Below, one piece after another: positions 8,240 through 17,008 of a stretch of DNA of 64,000 nucleotides; positions within the stretch are counted from its first letter, which is position 1; each line of letters starts with the position of its first letter. The translations under genes and the position numbers were made by a program. The DNA is from Anaerolineaceae bacterium (GTDB lineage: Bacteria > Chloroflexota > Anaerolineae > Aggregatilineales > Phototrophicaceae): assembly GCA_002699585.1 (NCBI GenBank), contig PABP01000004.1:62001-126000 (forward strand). Reading direction: 5' to 3'. The notes beneath the pieces were generated by a model. The model was not told the origin of the DNA. It searched no databases and saw only the letters and a list, made by a program, of their open reading frames with translations.

Positions 8240-10759
8240 CTATGGGTTGCTCTCTGTTGGATTGTTCAGCAACAGCTCGACCCATTCGGGATAGCTGGCA
8301 TGATCGCCCAGATTGGAGAAAACCGTGTCGCCTTCTCCATTGAGATGCTCCATCGAATAGCGCGCAAACTGGATGTGTTTGCGGTCAAACGTGTAGGCAA
8401 CAGCCACCCCATCTGCGGTTGGGATAATCGCCGGGTAGGAATATTCGCCGGGAATATCCTCCAAGACTAGACGATGCGGCCATGTCTTGCCATTGTCATA
8501 GGATGTGTCGATAACCAGTGGGGTACGCTTGGCTAACCCTTCCTCTGAAGTGGGATTGTAGATAAGGGCAATCGGCGCAATCTCACCATCATATGAAGTG
8601 GGATTGTAAATGAGAGTAATGGGCGCAATGTTACCCTCATAACCTGCATCCCCCGGCGAGGGAACCAGTTTCGCCACATCAATGCCGGAATTGTTATTTG
8701 GTAAATCCGTTAAGTACACCTTGCTCCAGGTGCGCCCGCTATCTGTGGAATCACTGCGGCAGATTTGACCGACGCCGCGACTGCGCATCAAGGCATGGAC
8801 GTGGCCCGGTTTGCTCTCCCATAGCGTTGGCTGAATGATGCCTTTAGGATGGCCCTCTAGCTTAAGCGGAGGAGCAATCGTCCAGGTTTTACCCTGATCC
8901 TCGCTGCGTTCAATCTGACAGTACCACTCGGTTTCGGTTTCCACTGATGAACCCGCCAGCCAGGTGCCATCAGATAGCGCAATCGGCTTGTTCTTAATCG
9001 GCCCCAGGCAGCCTTCTGGTAGTGGTTGTGGTTCGCTCCAGTTGTGGCCGCCGTCTACGCTTTCCATAACAAAGGATTCCCACTCGGTGATTTTCTTACC
9101 CACGCGGTAAAACAGCAGCAGCTTGGGCGGACCATCTGTTTCTGAAACCGTGTTATTTTCTGCGAATAGCCGCGATGCATCCGGCATGAACAAAACCGGG
9201 TTCCACATAGGGACGTCCGGCACATGGGCGACCATGCGCGGTTCGCTCCATTTTTCTTCATGGCGGATGGATAGCCAGATATTTACATCATCGTTGCCTT
9301 CGCGGCTGCCACCAAACCACGCGCAGACTACATCGCCATTGGGTAGCTGCACCAGCGTCGTGGCATGGCACTCTGGGAAATATTTGTCCTGCTCAAAGAT
9401 GGCCTCATCGACGCTGCGCCGGGAACGCAGGTAATTAGTATAGGGGGCCAGGTCGAGCCGCACACAGCAGGCACGCAGTTGCTCCTGAATGCGCTCAATT
9501 GGCACCTCATCCAGAGCTTGCTGCGACTGCACTGCCAGCGAAGCGGTTGTTCCGGCTGCAAAACCTGTCTGGGCGCAGATGCCCATCACCCGGAAAGAAC
9601 TCATGGCGATTTGCTCGCCGGACATACTGCGGCCTGGTACCAGCACGTTGCTGGCCTCAACCGGACGCATCGCCCGCAGCGGAATCTGATAGGGTGGGTT
9701 CTGGGTGGTCAGGCCGGTACCTGCCCGCTGGACAACCGTCGGCCAATGATAATCCACATGGTAGCTGCCTACAGCGATAGCATCCTCAAAGTGCTTACCG
9801 TATAGAACATCTTCAGCCGACATGCGGTGCTGGGCGATAATCCGCCGTCCTTCACGAATGCCGATATGCGGCGCGACCCACGCCAGCTTGAAGTCAGGAT
9901 AAGTTTTGCCTTTGTAGCCCAGGGTTTGCAGATGATAGATCACGCCCATCATCTGTCGACGCCCGTCCTGTTCCGCTTCAGATAGCGATTCGCCATCGGT
10001 CGCATCGTGGCCAATCACCTTCATCTTGATGACAATGAGGTTCTCATGATCGTGGATTGTGATCATGGGGTAGTCTTCATCGCCCTTATAGATGGCTGCA
10101 CCCTCCGGCAGAATAGGTGTGATGTCCTCACTGGTTTTGACCATCGTGAAGTACAGGCTCATCGGCAGTTGCAGATGGCCGCTCTCCTCATGAATGCGTA
10201 GTTCGCCTTCTGGCAAGAAGACTGGGCCGCCTTTTTCATATTGCCAGCCGCCCATCGCGACCACATCAGCGTCACCGGTGGCGTCAATGACCTGCTTACA
10301 GGCCAATTGTTGTAATCCGCTCTTGTTGAACAAGATCAGCACCGATACCGCGTCCTGGTCCCGTTGGACATCGACCAGGCGCGTATGCAGCAGCAGACGC
10401 ACGCCTGCTTCTTGTAGCATTTCCTGCAACACGAACTTCAATGCCTCAATATCAAACTTGCGGCCATCATGGTTCGGACGATAGTCTGCGATACCGTTAT
10501 AGACCGCCAGCCGATCTAACATTTCTTGCCACGCATCATTAACCAGGCGTGTTTCTCCACAGAAAGTATGCACGCCGCCAGCGGTTCCCTGCCCGCCTAC
10601 GAACCCGTGCTGTTCAATCAAGACAACATTGCTGCCTGTTCGCGCTGCTGCCAGCGCAGCAAAAACGCCTGAAATTCCACCACCGACCACTGCCACATCG
10701 CAGGCAGGCATTTGTTTGATCATCGTACTGTAAGTAACCATGCTATCTGAGCTGGTCAT
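8240..10759 (-). CDS. fusion: FAD-dependent oxidoreductase + sialidase-like BNR domain
   Basis: 839 residues from ATG 10759 (MTSSDSMVTY; AAGGA nine bases upstream). Residues about 20-435 are a FAD-oxidoreductase of the GlcD/FAD_oxidored type: dinucleotide motif VVGGGISGVFAALAAARTG, then EQHGFVGGQGTAGGVHTF and IDATGDADV. From about 445 a sialidase-like beta-propeller follows, with FGGSREGNDDVNIWLSIR, SVDGGHNWSEP, SEDQGKTW, SDSTDSGRTWS and TSYDNGKTWP Asp-box repeats and the sialidase-like SYPAIIPTADG. The frame is open throughout and there is no signal peptide, so a cytoplasmic bifunctional enzyme is implied. It is last in an ABC/aldolase operon. A role in catabolism of a sialic-acid-like sugar is inference. 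A recent 16-residue tandem duplication lies in the propeller part. Confidence 0.85.
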   Translation of the reverse strand: MTSSDSMVTYSTMIKQMPACDVAVVGGGISGVFAALAAARTGSNVVLIEQHGFVGGQGTAGGVHTFCGETRLVNDAWQEMLDRLAVYNGIADYRPNHDGRKFDIEALKFVLQEMLQEAGVRLLLHTRLVDVQRDQDAVSVLILFNKSGLQQLACKQVIDATGDADVVAMGGWQYEKGGPVFLPEGELRIHEESGHLQLPMSLYFTMVKTSEDITPILPEGAAIYKGDEDYPMITIHDHENLIVIKMKVIGHDATDGESLSEAEQDGRRQMMGVIYHLQTLGYKGKTYPDFKLAWVAPHIGIREGRRIIAQHRMSAEDVLYGKHFEDAIAVGSYHVDYHWPTVVQRAGTGLTTQNPPYQIPLRAMRPVEASNVLVPGRSMSGEQIAMSSFRVMGICAQTGFAAGTTASLAVQSQQALDEVPIERIQEQLRACCVRLDLAPYTNYLRSRRSVDEAIFEQDKYFPECHATTLVQLPNGDVVCAWFGGSREGNDDVNIWLSIRHEEKWSEPRMVAHVPDVPMWNPVLFMPDASRLFAENNTVSETDGPPKLLLFYRVGKKITEWESFVMESVDGGHNWSEPQPLPEGCLGPIKNKPIALSDGTWLAGSSVETETEWYCQIERSEDQGKTWTIAPPLKLEGHPKGIIQPTLWESKPGHVHALMRSRGVGQICRSDSTDSGRTWSKVYLTDLPNNNSGIDVAKLVPSPGDAGYEGNIAPITLIYNPTSYDGEIAPIALIYNPTSEEGLAKRTPLVIDTSYDNGKTWPHRLVLEDIPGEYSYPAIIPTADGVAVAYTFDRKHIQFARYSMEHLNGEGDTVFSNLGDHASYPEWVELLLNNPTESNP
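8547..8642 (-). repeat. 48-bp tandem duplication inside the sialidase-like domain
   Basis: Two adjacent 48-bp units (8547-8594 and 8595-8642) share GAAGTGGGATTGTA and further bases at a 48-base offset. They encode NIAPITLIYNPTSYDG followed by EIAPIALIYNPTSEEG. The phase of three keeps the frame open. Confidence 0.85.
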
Positions 10760-10796
10760 TGTTGATTTCCTTTTTACTGTCTGGCATGAAGTTAAG

Positions 10797-11684
10797 CTAT
10801 TTTTCCAGGTGGTCAAACCACACATCGATTGAACGGCGGGTTTCCGCGGTCAGGCGCACATCCCAGCGCGTGTAGGTGGACATTTTCATGCCCTGTAGCC
10901 CCGCGATGTATTTGGCCGTTGCCGGGTAGGCAGGCCGTAGCAGCATATCGAGGAAAACCAGTTCCCGATGCAAGCGTATGGCCTGCTCGCGGTCAGTCTG
11001 GTAGGCATCCCAGAATGCCTTGACCAGATCGGCCTTGGCTGCCGATGTCACCGCCATGATGCCTTTCGCGCCCATATCCAGCGCTTCCATCAGATAGGCT
11101 GTATTGGCCTGATAGACCACCGCGTCGTTGGCGACTTGTTGCTTGGCTTGGATACCTTCAACTGTGCAGGTAGTGTCTTTGATACCTGCGATGACCTTAT
11201 TTTCAGCAAGGCGTGTGAAGACACTGTTATCCATCAGGTAGTTCGGGACTTGTGGCCACTCATACACATAAACCGGGCACGAGACCTGCTGGCTCATATT
11301 CAGCAAATAGTCATAGTAACGATCGGGTTCACCGCTCATCGTTGGCGCCGGGATGAGGACAACCGCACTGGCACCCGCATCTTCAATCTGACGGGCTTCA
11401 TCCGGGTGTTTGGCCGGGTCCGGGTCGAGATTGCCCGTTGCGATAACAGGTAGATCACCTGCGTATTGCACCGTCTGCTTGACCAACTGCAAGCGTTCAT
11501 CGCGGGTGAGCCACTTCATTTCACTGCTACCACAGACGGCAAACAGTCCCGATGGCGCTTTGGCGGCCTGCCATTCGGTATAGCGCACGTATGTCTCCCA
11601 GTCGATGCCCCCATCTTCGTTAAAGGGGGTCAACATGAGTGCAACCACGCCCATAAGCTTTTGTGTTAATTCTGAATTTGTCAT
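10797..11684 (-). CDS. DapA/NanA-family aldolase (dihydrodipicolinate synthase / N-acetylneuraminate lyase type)
   Basis: 295 residues, a usual length for this (beta/alpha)8 class I aldolase family. The Schiff-base lysine is K169 in GIKDTT, and the catalytic tyrosine is Y141 in YVYEWP, 28 residues earlier as in DapA and NanA. The pyruvate-carboxylate loop is represented by FAVCGSSEMKWLT. The enzyme makes or cleaves a bond between pyruvate and an aldehyde. Lying in a sugar ABC operon beside a sialidase-like domain, it is more likely a catabolic 2-keto-3-deoxy sugar or sialate lyase than a lysine-pathway enzyme (inference). The next gene starts 38 bases after its stop. Confidence 0.9.
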   Translation of the reverse strand: MTNSELTQKLMGVVALMLTPFNEDGGIDWETYVRYTEWQAAKAPSGLFAVCGSSEMKWLTRDERLQLVKQTVQYAGDLPVIATGNLDPDPAKHPDEARQIEDAGASAVVLIPAPTMSGEPDRYYDYLLNMSQQVSCPVYVYEWPQVPNYLMDNSVFTRLAENKVIAGIKDTTCTVEGIQAKQQVANDAVVYQANTAYLMEALDMGAKGIMAVTSAAKADLVKAFWDAYQTDREQAIRLHRELVFLDMLLRPAYPATAKYIAGLQGMKMSTYTRWDVRLTAETRRSIDVWFDHLEK

Positions 11685-11730
11685 TTCTAATTACCTGTTC
11701 CTTTTGTCAGTTACGCAAATGAGATCGTGA

Positions 11731-12579
11731 TTATCCTTTGGTCGCGCCACTGGTCATCCCACGAATAAGCTGATTTTGAATGACCCACAAGAATATCAAA
11801 GCCGGTACGAACTGTACCACGCTGGCAGCAAAGACATTCCCCCATTGCACGCCTGTTAACGAACCCACCATCTCAGCGATCAGGACCGGGGCTGTTCGCG
11901 CATTGGTCGACGTGAACAAGAAGCCAAATTGGAACTCGTTCCAAGCATAGGAGCCAACCATAATCGCTGTTGCGACGATCACCGGGCGCGAAAGCGGCAG
12001 AATGATCCGGCTAAAAACCTGGTACATGGTCGCGCCATCGACATAAGCCGCTTCTTCAATCTCAATGGGGATGCCATCAATATAGGCTTTCATAATCAGG
12101 GTGATGATCGTCGATTGGAAAGTTGTATACAGCAAGATCAACGTCAGGTGACTGTCAGATAGGCCAATCTCATTCAGAATGGGGAACAAGGGGACCGAAA
12201 TCACCAGCGGCGGGAACATACGGATAGCGATTAGCACAATCGCGCTGCGGCGGAAAACAGGAGCCTTAAATCGTGAAAACGTATAAGCTGCTGGCAAGCA
12301 CACCGAGATCGTCAGGACCATCGAGAAGAAAGTGACAATCGCGCTGTTACGCAATGCGATAACGAATTCCGGCACATCTTCAAACAGCCGAGCGAAGTTG
12401 CTAAACGTAACTTCTGCCGGGAAGTAGGTCGGCGGGTAGTTAAAGATCTCTCGTGGGATTTTGAACGATGACGAGATCGCCGTATAGATGGGAATGATCG
12501 ACCACAGGACCACGATCATCAGCAAAATCCAGTACGGCAGATTCCGTGTGATTTTTGAGAGCATATTGTTCGATGTCAT
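11731..12579 (-). CDS. carbohydrate ABC transporter permease, MalG type
   Basis: 282 residues, six membrane helices, with the EAA loop EEAAYVDGATMYQVFSRIILPL near residue 180. Its start has GGAGAG, which is formed by the last codons of the preceding MalF-type permease, so the two are coupled. Together they form the channel of a family-1 importer feeding the downstream aldolase and FAD-sialidase protein. No ATPase gene is nearby. Confidence 0.92.
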   Translation of the reverse strand: MTSNNMLSKITRNLPYWILLMIVVLWSIIPIYTAISSSFKIPREIFNYPPTYFPAEVTFSNFARLFEDVPEFVIALRNSAIVTFFSMVLTISVCLPAAYTFSRFKAPVFRRSAIVLIAIRMFPPLVISVPLFPILNEIGLSDSHLTLILLYTTFQSTIITLIMKAYIDGIPIEIEEAAYVDGATMYQVFSRIILPLSRPVIVATAIMVGSYAWNEFQFGFLFTSTNARTAPVLIAEMVGSLTGVQWGNVFAASVVQFVPALIFLWVIQNQLIRGMTSGATKG

Positions 12580-12584
12580 AAGAC

Positions 12585-13457
12585 TTAACTCTCCATCATC
12601 TGGCGGCTAAGCATGCGGATTTGCGGTGATGCAATCACAATCGTGACGATCAGGATGACAACGCCTACTGCCGCTGATGTCCCCCAGCTAAAGTAGACAA
12701 AACCCTCTTTATAAAGGTAAATCGACATCACTTCAGTCGCACGGAAGGGGCCGCCCTTGGTCAGTACCAGGATTTCGCCGAACGCACGTAGCGAAATGAT
12801 CGTGCGGAAAATCAATGCAATCAGCAAAGCCGGTCGGATCAACGGCAAGATGACATACCAGAACAAGTTGAGTTTGTTGGCACCGTCGATTTTTGCTGCT
12901 TCGACCAATTCCGGTGGAATCGAAATAAGGGCCGGGTACACCAGAATGAATACACCTGGGATGTGGTTCCATGTATAAACCAGCAGCAGCGCGGCGAATG
13001 CATAGTTCGCTTGTGTGAACCAGTAAATGGGTTCGATGCCCATCTGGTACAACGTGAAATTAATGGGGCCAAATTCAGAATTAAACAAGTATTTCCAGGT
13101 TGTACCCAAAATGGCTGGACTCATCGCCATCGGTGCCAGGATGAGCGCGATCCATAGCTTCTGTCCCCAGAATTGTCGTGAAAATAGCAGGGCAACCCCT
13201 GTCCCGAAGACAAGCTGAAGCGACACACCAAATATCACGAATCGGATGGTATTTATAAAGGCATCTTTGAAGTTGGGATCCCCCAATATTTTCTGGTAAT
13301 TTTCGAGGCCAGCATACGTAATAGGGGCACCAGGGCGATAGTTCGCCATACTCATGACGATAGCCCAGATTTCAGGGATCAAAACGACAAATATGATGAG
13401 TAAAAAAATCGGAAGAAGTAATGCCAAACCGATGGCACTTCGCTTATGTAGAGTCAT
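12585..13457 (-). CDS. carbohydrate ABC transporter permease, MalF type
   Basis: 290 residues with six membrane helices, periplasmic loop FNSEFGPINFTLYQMGIEP and EAA loop EAAKIDGANKLNLFWYVILPL near residue 190. An AAGGA ribosome site lies nine bases before the ATG. It follows the binding-protein gene after a hairpin at 13488-13521 and precedes the MalG-type gene by five bases. Confidence 0.92.
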   Translation of the reverse strand: MTLHKRSAIGLALLLPIFLLIIFVVLIPEIWAIVMSMANYRPGAPITYAGLENYQKILGDPNFKDAFINTIRFVIFGVSLQLVFGTGVALLFSRQFWGQKLWIALILAPMAMSPAILGTTWKYLFNSEFGPINFTLYQMGIEPIYWFTQANYAFAALLLVYTWNHIPGVFILVYPALISIPPELVEAAKIDGANKLNLFWYVILPLIRPALLIALIFRTIISLRAFGEILVLTKGGPFRATEVMSIYLYKEGFVYFSWGTSAAVGVVILIVTIVIASPQIRMLSRQMMES

Positions 13458-13487
13458 GTGGAATTCCTTGATGGCCGTTGAGGAAGA

Positions 13488-13521
13488 TTGGCACGAGGCA
13501 GGCTAACCTACCTCATGCCAA
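13488..13521 (-). promoter_or_regulatory. intercistronic hairpin between binding protein and permease
   Basis: TTGGCA, GAGG and AGG pair with CCT, CCTC and TGCCAA around a 4-base loop; a long stem with two single-base mismatches. No T-run follows on the minus strand, so partial attenuation or mRNA protection is more likely than termination. Confidence 0.65.
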
Positions 13522-13535
13522 TATATGTAGATTAC

Positions 13536-14828
13536 TTACTCATTTGTTGGCAGCAGCGGCGCAATGAGTTCAGCAGCGTCGGCCATGGCTTCTTCTGCAC
13601 TCTTTTGCCCAGTAATCGCCAGAACAACTTGCTCCTCAAAAATATCTGAGGCGCGGGATTGCTCATCAAAGGCAGGCCAATCTGGCTTTGCGACCAGGAG
13701 CGACTGAGCAGCAGCGTCAACCCATGCGGCATTCACTTCAGCAAATTCGGGGTCTTCATAGACCGAGAGTTTGGTCGGTGCGTTGCCGTTACGGGCCATC
13801 TCAGTGGCAGCCATATCCGACGATAGGAACTTGATGACTTCCCAGGCTGCTTCTGGATCAGCCGAGTTAGCGGGGATCGACATTGACCAGAAGGAAGCAT
13901 TCCCCGGGGCGAGGTCGAAGTCGACGGTTTCTGATGCCGGAACAGTTGTCACACCAATCTGGCCGACGACCTGCGAAGCTTCGGGGTCATTCAAGTTGCT
14001 GTAGTACGTCGGACCACGAACAGCAAAGGCGACCTGGCCATTTTGTTCCAGGGTAAGCCAGTCATCGGCAACCAGGTTCATGAAGTCCGGCGGGATCACG
14101 CCTTCTGCGTAGAGTTCTGCAGCTTCGTTGATAGCCTGAATCATGGGTTCTTCAGTAAAGAGAATATCGAAGTCACCAGAGAGCAGACCACCACCGTAGG
14201 CACGGGCACCAAGGATCACGCTGCTGGGTTCAAAGCGCATGCCATAGATGCGGGCGCCATCATCACGACGGCCAGCGATAGCAGTGGCATCAGCAATATA
14301 TTCTTCCCAGGTTGAGGGCGGCTCCGCAATGCCTGCTTCTTCCAGTAGGGCCGTGTTGTAGAACAGCACCGGACCGTAGGCACGCATCGGAATACCATAG
14401 ATATTGCCTTCGGAATCGCTCACGAAGCTGAGCATACCCTCAGCGATGCCATCAAAGTTTTCGATGGGGTCGGATTCAAGGAAATCATTAAGGGGCATGA
14501 GCTGGTTGCGAACCTGTGGCGAGTACTGCTGGCTAATCAGGAACATCAGGCTGATGTCGCTGTCTGCCAGCGCCAATTCACGAACGGTCCGTTCGAGAAT
14601 ATCCGGCCAGGGTTGCGTTTCCCACACGAGAGAAATTCCGGTGGCTTCAACAAGATCAGGACTCAGATCTACTTCGGCACCAGCACCACCAATCACTGCA
14701 GACTCATGAACAGGATGGCTCATCACCTTGATTTCGGTGGTGTCATCTTGTGCCAAGGCACCTGCGGTAATCAGGAGGAAAACGGTAAGAAGGAGAAAGA
14801 AGAGTCTATGTGAACGCCTAGATAGCAT
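13536..14828 (-). CDS. sugar ABC transporter solute-binding protein (family 1)
   Basis: 430 residues. An N-terminal signal peptide (MLSRRSHRLFFLLLTVFLL, cleavage near GALAQD) leads into a family-1 extracellular binding protein with segments MPLNDFLESD, PPSTWEEYIADA and NGNAPTKLSVYED. AAAGG precedes the start. It is the first gene of the aldolase/FAD-sialidase operon, so its ligand should be what those enzymes process; a carboxylated sugar is a guess. Upstream lies a candidate regulator site at 14896-14914. Confidence 0.92.
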   Translation of the reverse strand: MLSRRSHRLFFLLLTVFLLITAGALAQDDTTEIKVMSHPVHESAVIGGAGAEVDLSPDLVEATGISLVWETQPWPDILERTVRELALADSDISLMFLISQQYSPQVRNQLMPLNDFLESDPIENFDGIAEGMLSFVSDSEGNIYGIPMRAYGPVLFYNTALLEEAGIAEPPSTWEEYIADATAIAGRRDDGARIYGMRFEPSSVILGARAYGGGLLSGDFDILFTEEPMIQAINEAAELYAEGVIPPDFMNLVADDWLTLEQNGQVAFAVRGPTYYSNLNDPEASQVVGQIGVTTVPASETVDFDLAPGNASFWSMSIPANSADPEAAWEVIKFLSSDMAATEMARNGNAPTKLSVYEDPEFAEVNAAWVDAAAQSLLVAKPDWPAFDEQSRASDIFEEQVVLAITGQKSAEEAMADAAELIAPLLPTNE

Positions 14829-14895
14829 ACTAAAGACCTTTCAACTAAATATATATAAAGAGCGTCGTACAAGTTAGGACAGAGATAATTCACTA

Positions 14896-14914
14896 TGTTC
14901 TGATATACAGAACA
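14896..14914. promoter_or_regulatory. candidate IclR-type operator
   Basis: TGTTCTG-ATATA-CAGAACA is a perfect 7-5-7 inverted repeat 68 bases before the binding-protein start. A third half-site CAGAACA lies at 14928-14934. The remaining 14829-15191 region (363 bases between divergent genes) otherwise holds only the ArsR operator. Confidence 0.55.
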
Positions 14915-15147
14915 GTGTACATCTCTACAGAACATTTTATATCAAATTGAGTTGAACTGCAAACAGAATTGGTAAATAAGTACATGGCCTGTATGAGGAG
15001 CGCGGAAAAGTAGGTGCTTTTCCTGCTTGTATGAAACATGTGTGTCCTTGCTCTCTGCCTGTGTGTTTTGTGACAAAATTCACAGGATATTCATGACGAC
15101 TTCCATTGTTGTCTTCTGGCTCGACGGCGTAATGTATGTCTATTGGA

Positions 15148-15167
15148 ATATTCGCTTATCCGAATAT
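15148..15167. promoter_or_regulatory. ArsR-family operator upstream of the redox operon
   Basis: ATATTCG-6-CGAATAT is an exact inverted repeat ending 24 bases before the regulator's ATG; flanking GTCTAT and ATAGAC extend it imperfectly. AT-rich 7-6-7 repeats of this kind are classical ArsR/SmtB sites. Its position argues against the longer reading frame from 15027. Confidence 0.7.
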
Positions 15168-15191
15168 AGACTGAGACTGGGACAACGGCCT

Positions 15192-15530
15192 ATGCTATCA
15201 TCGACCTTAGCGCGTGAAATTTGCGAAATGGAAGCCGATCTTTGCTCTGCGTTTTCCGACCCGAATCGCATCCTTATCCTCTACGCGCTCAACGAAAAGC
15301 CCCTCAACGTCAGTGAAATCACAGCTGAGTTAGAAATCCCTCAATCAACAACATCGCGTCACCTCAAAATTCTACGCGATCGTGGACTGGTGATTTCAAG
15401 TCGCCAGGGCACAAGTGTTGAGTACCGCTTGTCAGACCCGCGTTTGATTGATGCACTCGATGTATTGAGATCTGTTTTACGTGACCGGATTGCTCGTCGT
15501 GCCAACCTGATGGACGTTGCTGACGCCTGA
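15192..15530 (+). CDS. ArsR-family winged-helix regulator of the redox operon
   Basis: 112 residues from ATG 15192 (MLSSTLAREICEMEADLC). The helix-turn-helix is LNVSEITAELEIPQSTTSRHLKIL and the wing is GLVISSRQGTSVEYRL. It has only two cysteines, C11 and C18, spaced Cx6C in the first helix; the usual metal box ELCVCDL in helix 3 is absent, as is the helix 2/helix 5 cysteine pair of SqrR/BigR persulfide sensors. It is first in the plus-strand operon with sulfur-transport and redox genes and probably represses it through the 15148-15167 repeat. Sensing of sulfide, persulfide or a thiol is inference. Confidence 0.88.
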   Translation: MLSSTLAREICEMEADLCSAFSDPNRILILYALNEKPLNVSEITAELEIPQSTTSRHLKILRDRGLVISSRQGTSVEYRLSDPRLIDALDVLRSVLRDRIARRANLMDVADA

Positions 15531-15574
15531 CCTGCAATTCTGCCTGGATTACTTCTTCTTTTTAGGAGGCATGA

Positions 15575-16453
15575 ATGCCATTTAATAAAATATCTTCTCT
15601 ATCGTTCATGACTGGGCTGACACTGCTGGTCATGGGTTTTGGTTTGTTATGGGCAACGCCGCAGACTGTAGAGGCCCAGTGCGGATCTCAGGCGTCATCC
15701 TGCAAAAATTGTCATGAAGTTCAGGGGGAGCTGCCTGTAAACAATGATGGAAACGGTTGGCACGAGTCCCATGCATTTGGGGATTTTTGTTATATGTGCC
15801 ATGCGGGCAACCCCCAGGCAACCGAAATTGATGCGGCGCATACGGGCATGGTCGCTCCTTTGTCCGATGTCAACGCAGCTTGCCAACAGTGCCACGCTGC
15901 TGATCTCGATGAGCGTGCACAGGTCTATGCTGCACTGCTGAATGTGGACTTGAACAGTGGCGATGGCGGTTCTACTTCGACAGACATAAGCGGCGGAACT
16001 ACAGAAACAACCGAAGAAACCACAACCTCCGCTGAGCAACCCGCCTCAGAAACGAGCGTTGTCCAACCCTCAGCCTCCACAACCGTATTTGAAACAGAGC
16101 TTGTGGTCGATGATCCTAACATGATCGACTATGTCGCGCGTTATGACGAAATCGTATTGGGCATACGCCCGACCAATTGGGGTAATGTCATTCTCAGTGT
16201 GATGATTGGCTTGCTGGTCGTGGCTGGCGGTGGCTTCGTCCTGATTAATGAAATTCGCCTCAATACCAGGCTTGGTGACACCCAACCCGTCGATGGCGAA
16301 TATCCTTCTGACGTGGTCGAGATGCTGCCGGCGCTGGCATCACTCAAAATACAGACACGTAACGCCTTGAGAAAAGTCCTCACTCATCCCCACAAAGCTG
16401 ACAAAGTGCTCGGCCTGATTGATGAAGTCGTATCCGAAGAAGGGGACAAATAA
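15575..16453 (+). CDS. membrane-anchored trihaem c-type cytochrome
   Basis: 292 residues. AGGAGG lies five bases before the start. A signal peptide ends near VEAQC, followed by three haem sites CKNCH, CYMCH and CQQCH within about 90 residues. A Ser/Thr/Glu-rich linker (about residues 130-175) leads to one membrane helix (VILSVMIGLLVVAGGGFVLI) and a cytoplasmic tail of about 65 residues. It is therefore an extracytoplasmic electron carrier tethered by a C-terminal anchor. As the first structural gene before the YeeE pair and the molybdoenzyme, it probably exchanges electrons with that complex; this is inference from position. Confidence 0.85.
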   Translation: MPFNKISSLSFMTGLTLLVMGFGLLWATPQTVEAQCGSQASSCKNCHEVQGELPVNNDGNGWHESHAFGDFCYMCHAGNPQATEIDAAHTGMVAPLSDVNAACQQCHAADLDERAQVYAALLNVDLNSGDGGSTSTDISGGTTETTEETTTSAEQPASETSVVQPSASTTVFETELVVDDPNMIDYVARYDEIVLGIRPTNWGNVILSVMIGLLVVAGGGFVLINEIRLNTRLGDTQPVDGEYPSDVVEMLPALASLKIQTRNALRKVLTHPHKADKVLGLIDEVVSEEGDK

Positions 16454-16458
16454 CCATC

Positions 16459-17004
16459 ATGAAGCAAATCATTAGCTATATTCGCCGCGAAGAGTGGTCA
16501 CCCTATGTTGCAGGCACCCTGCTCGGCGTCGTCGGTATCCTGGCCGTGTGGATGAGCAACAGCCTGCTTGGCGCATCTGGCGCTTTTGAAAATCTGGTCG
16601 GGTTAGCAGGGCAGGCTATCGCGCCCTCGCTCTTTGACAACATGTATTTCAACTACGTCATGCCACCTGGCATTACCTGGGGTGTGGTTTTGCTCGTCGG
16701 GTTATTTTTTGGTGGCATGCTCGGCGCAGCCACCAGCGGCACCCTCAAATGGGGCAAAAAAGGTTCCGCTAACAGCGATGACCAGTGGAAGAGCATCTTT
16801 GGCCCGCAAATCTGGAAGCGCTGGCTGCTAGCTTTTGTCGGCGCCATCATCCTCGAATACGCTGCCGGGATCGCCGGGGGATGCACCAGCGGACTCGCCA
16901 TTTCCGGCGGAATGCTCCTGGCCCCATCAGCTTTCCTGTTTATTGCCGGGATGTTCGCATCCGGCATCGTGACCGCTTACTTGATCTACCGCAAGAGGTA
17001 CTAA
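16459..17004 (+). CDS. YeeE/YedE-family sulfur transporter half (first)
   Basis: 181 residues with about five membrane helices and the family hallmark GGCTSGLAISGG near residue 140. YeeE/YedE proteins take up thiosulfate in the one characterised example (TsuA), via conserved cysteines in GxCxxG-type motifs. Here the family is split into two proteins encoded side by side with a 4-base gap. They probably act as a pair. Next to a molybdoenzyme of the polysulfide/thiosulfate reductase family, uptake of thiosulfate or another sulfur species is likely. Confidence 0.85.
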   Translation: MKQIISYIRREEWSPYVAGTLLGVVGILAVWMSNSLLGASGAFENLVGLAGQAIAPSLFDNMYFNYVMPPGITWGVVLLVGLFFGGMLGAATSGTLKWGKKGSANSDDQWKSIFGPQIWKRWLLAFVGAIILEYAAGIAGGCTSGLAISGGMLLAPSAFLFIAGMFASGIVTAYLIYRKRY

Positions 17005-17008
17005 CCGC

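Noticed and set aside
15027-15191. A 55-residue N-terminal extension of the ArsR protein
   Set aside because: It would run through the ATATTCG/CGAATAT operator and lacks similarity to ArsR proteins, which normally start close to the first helix.
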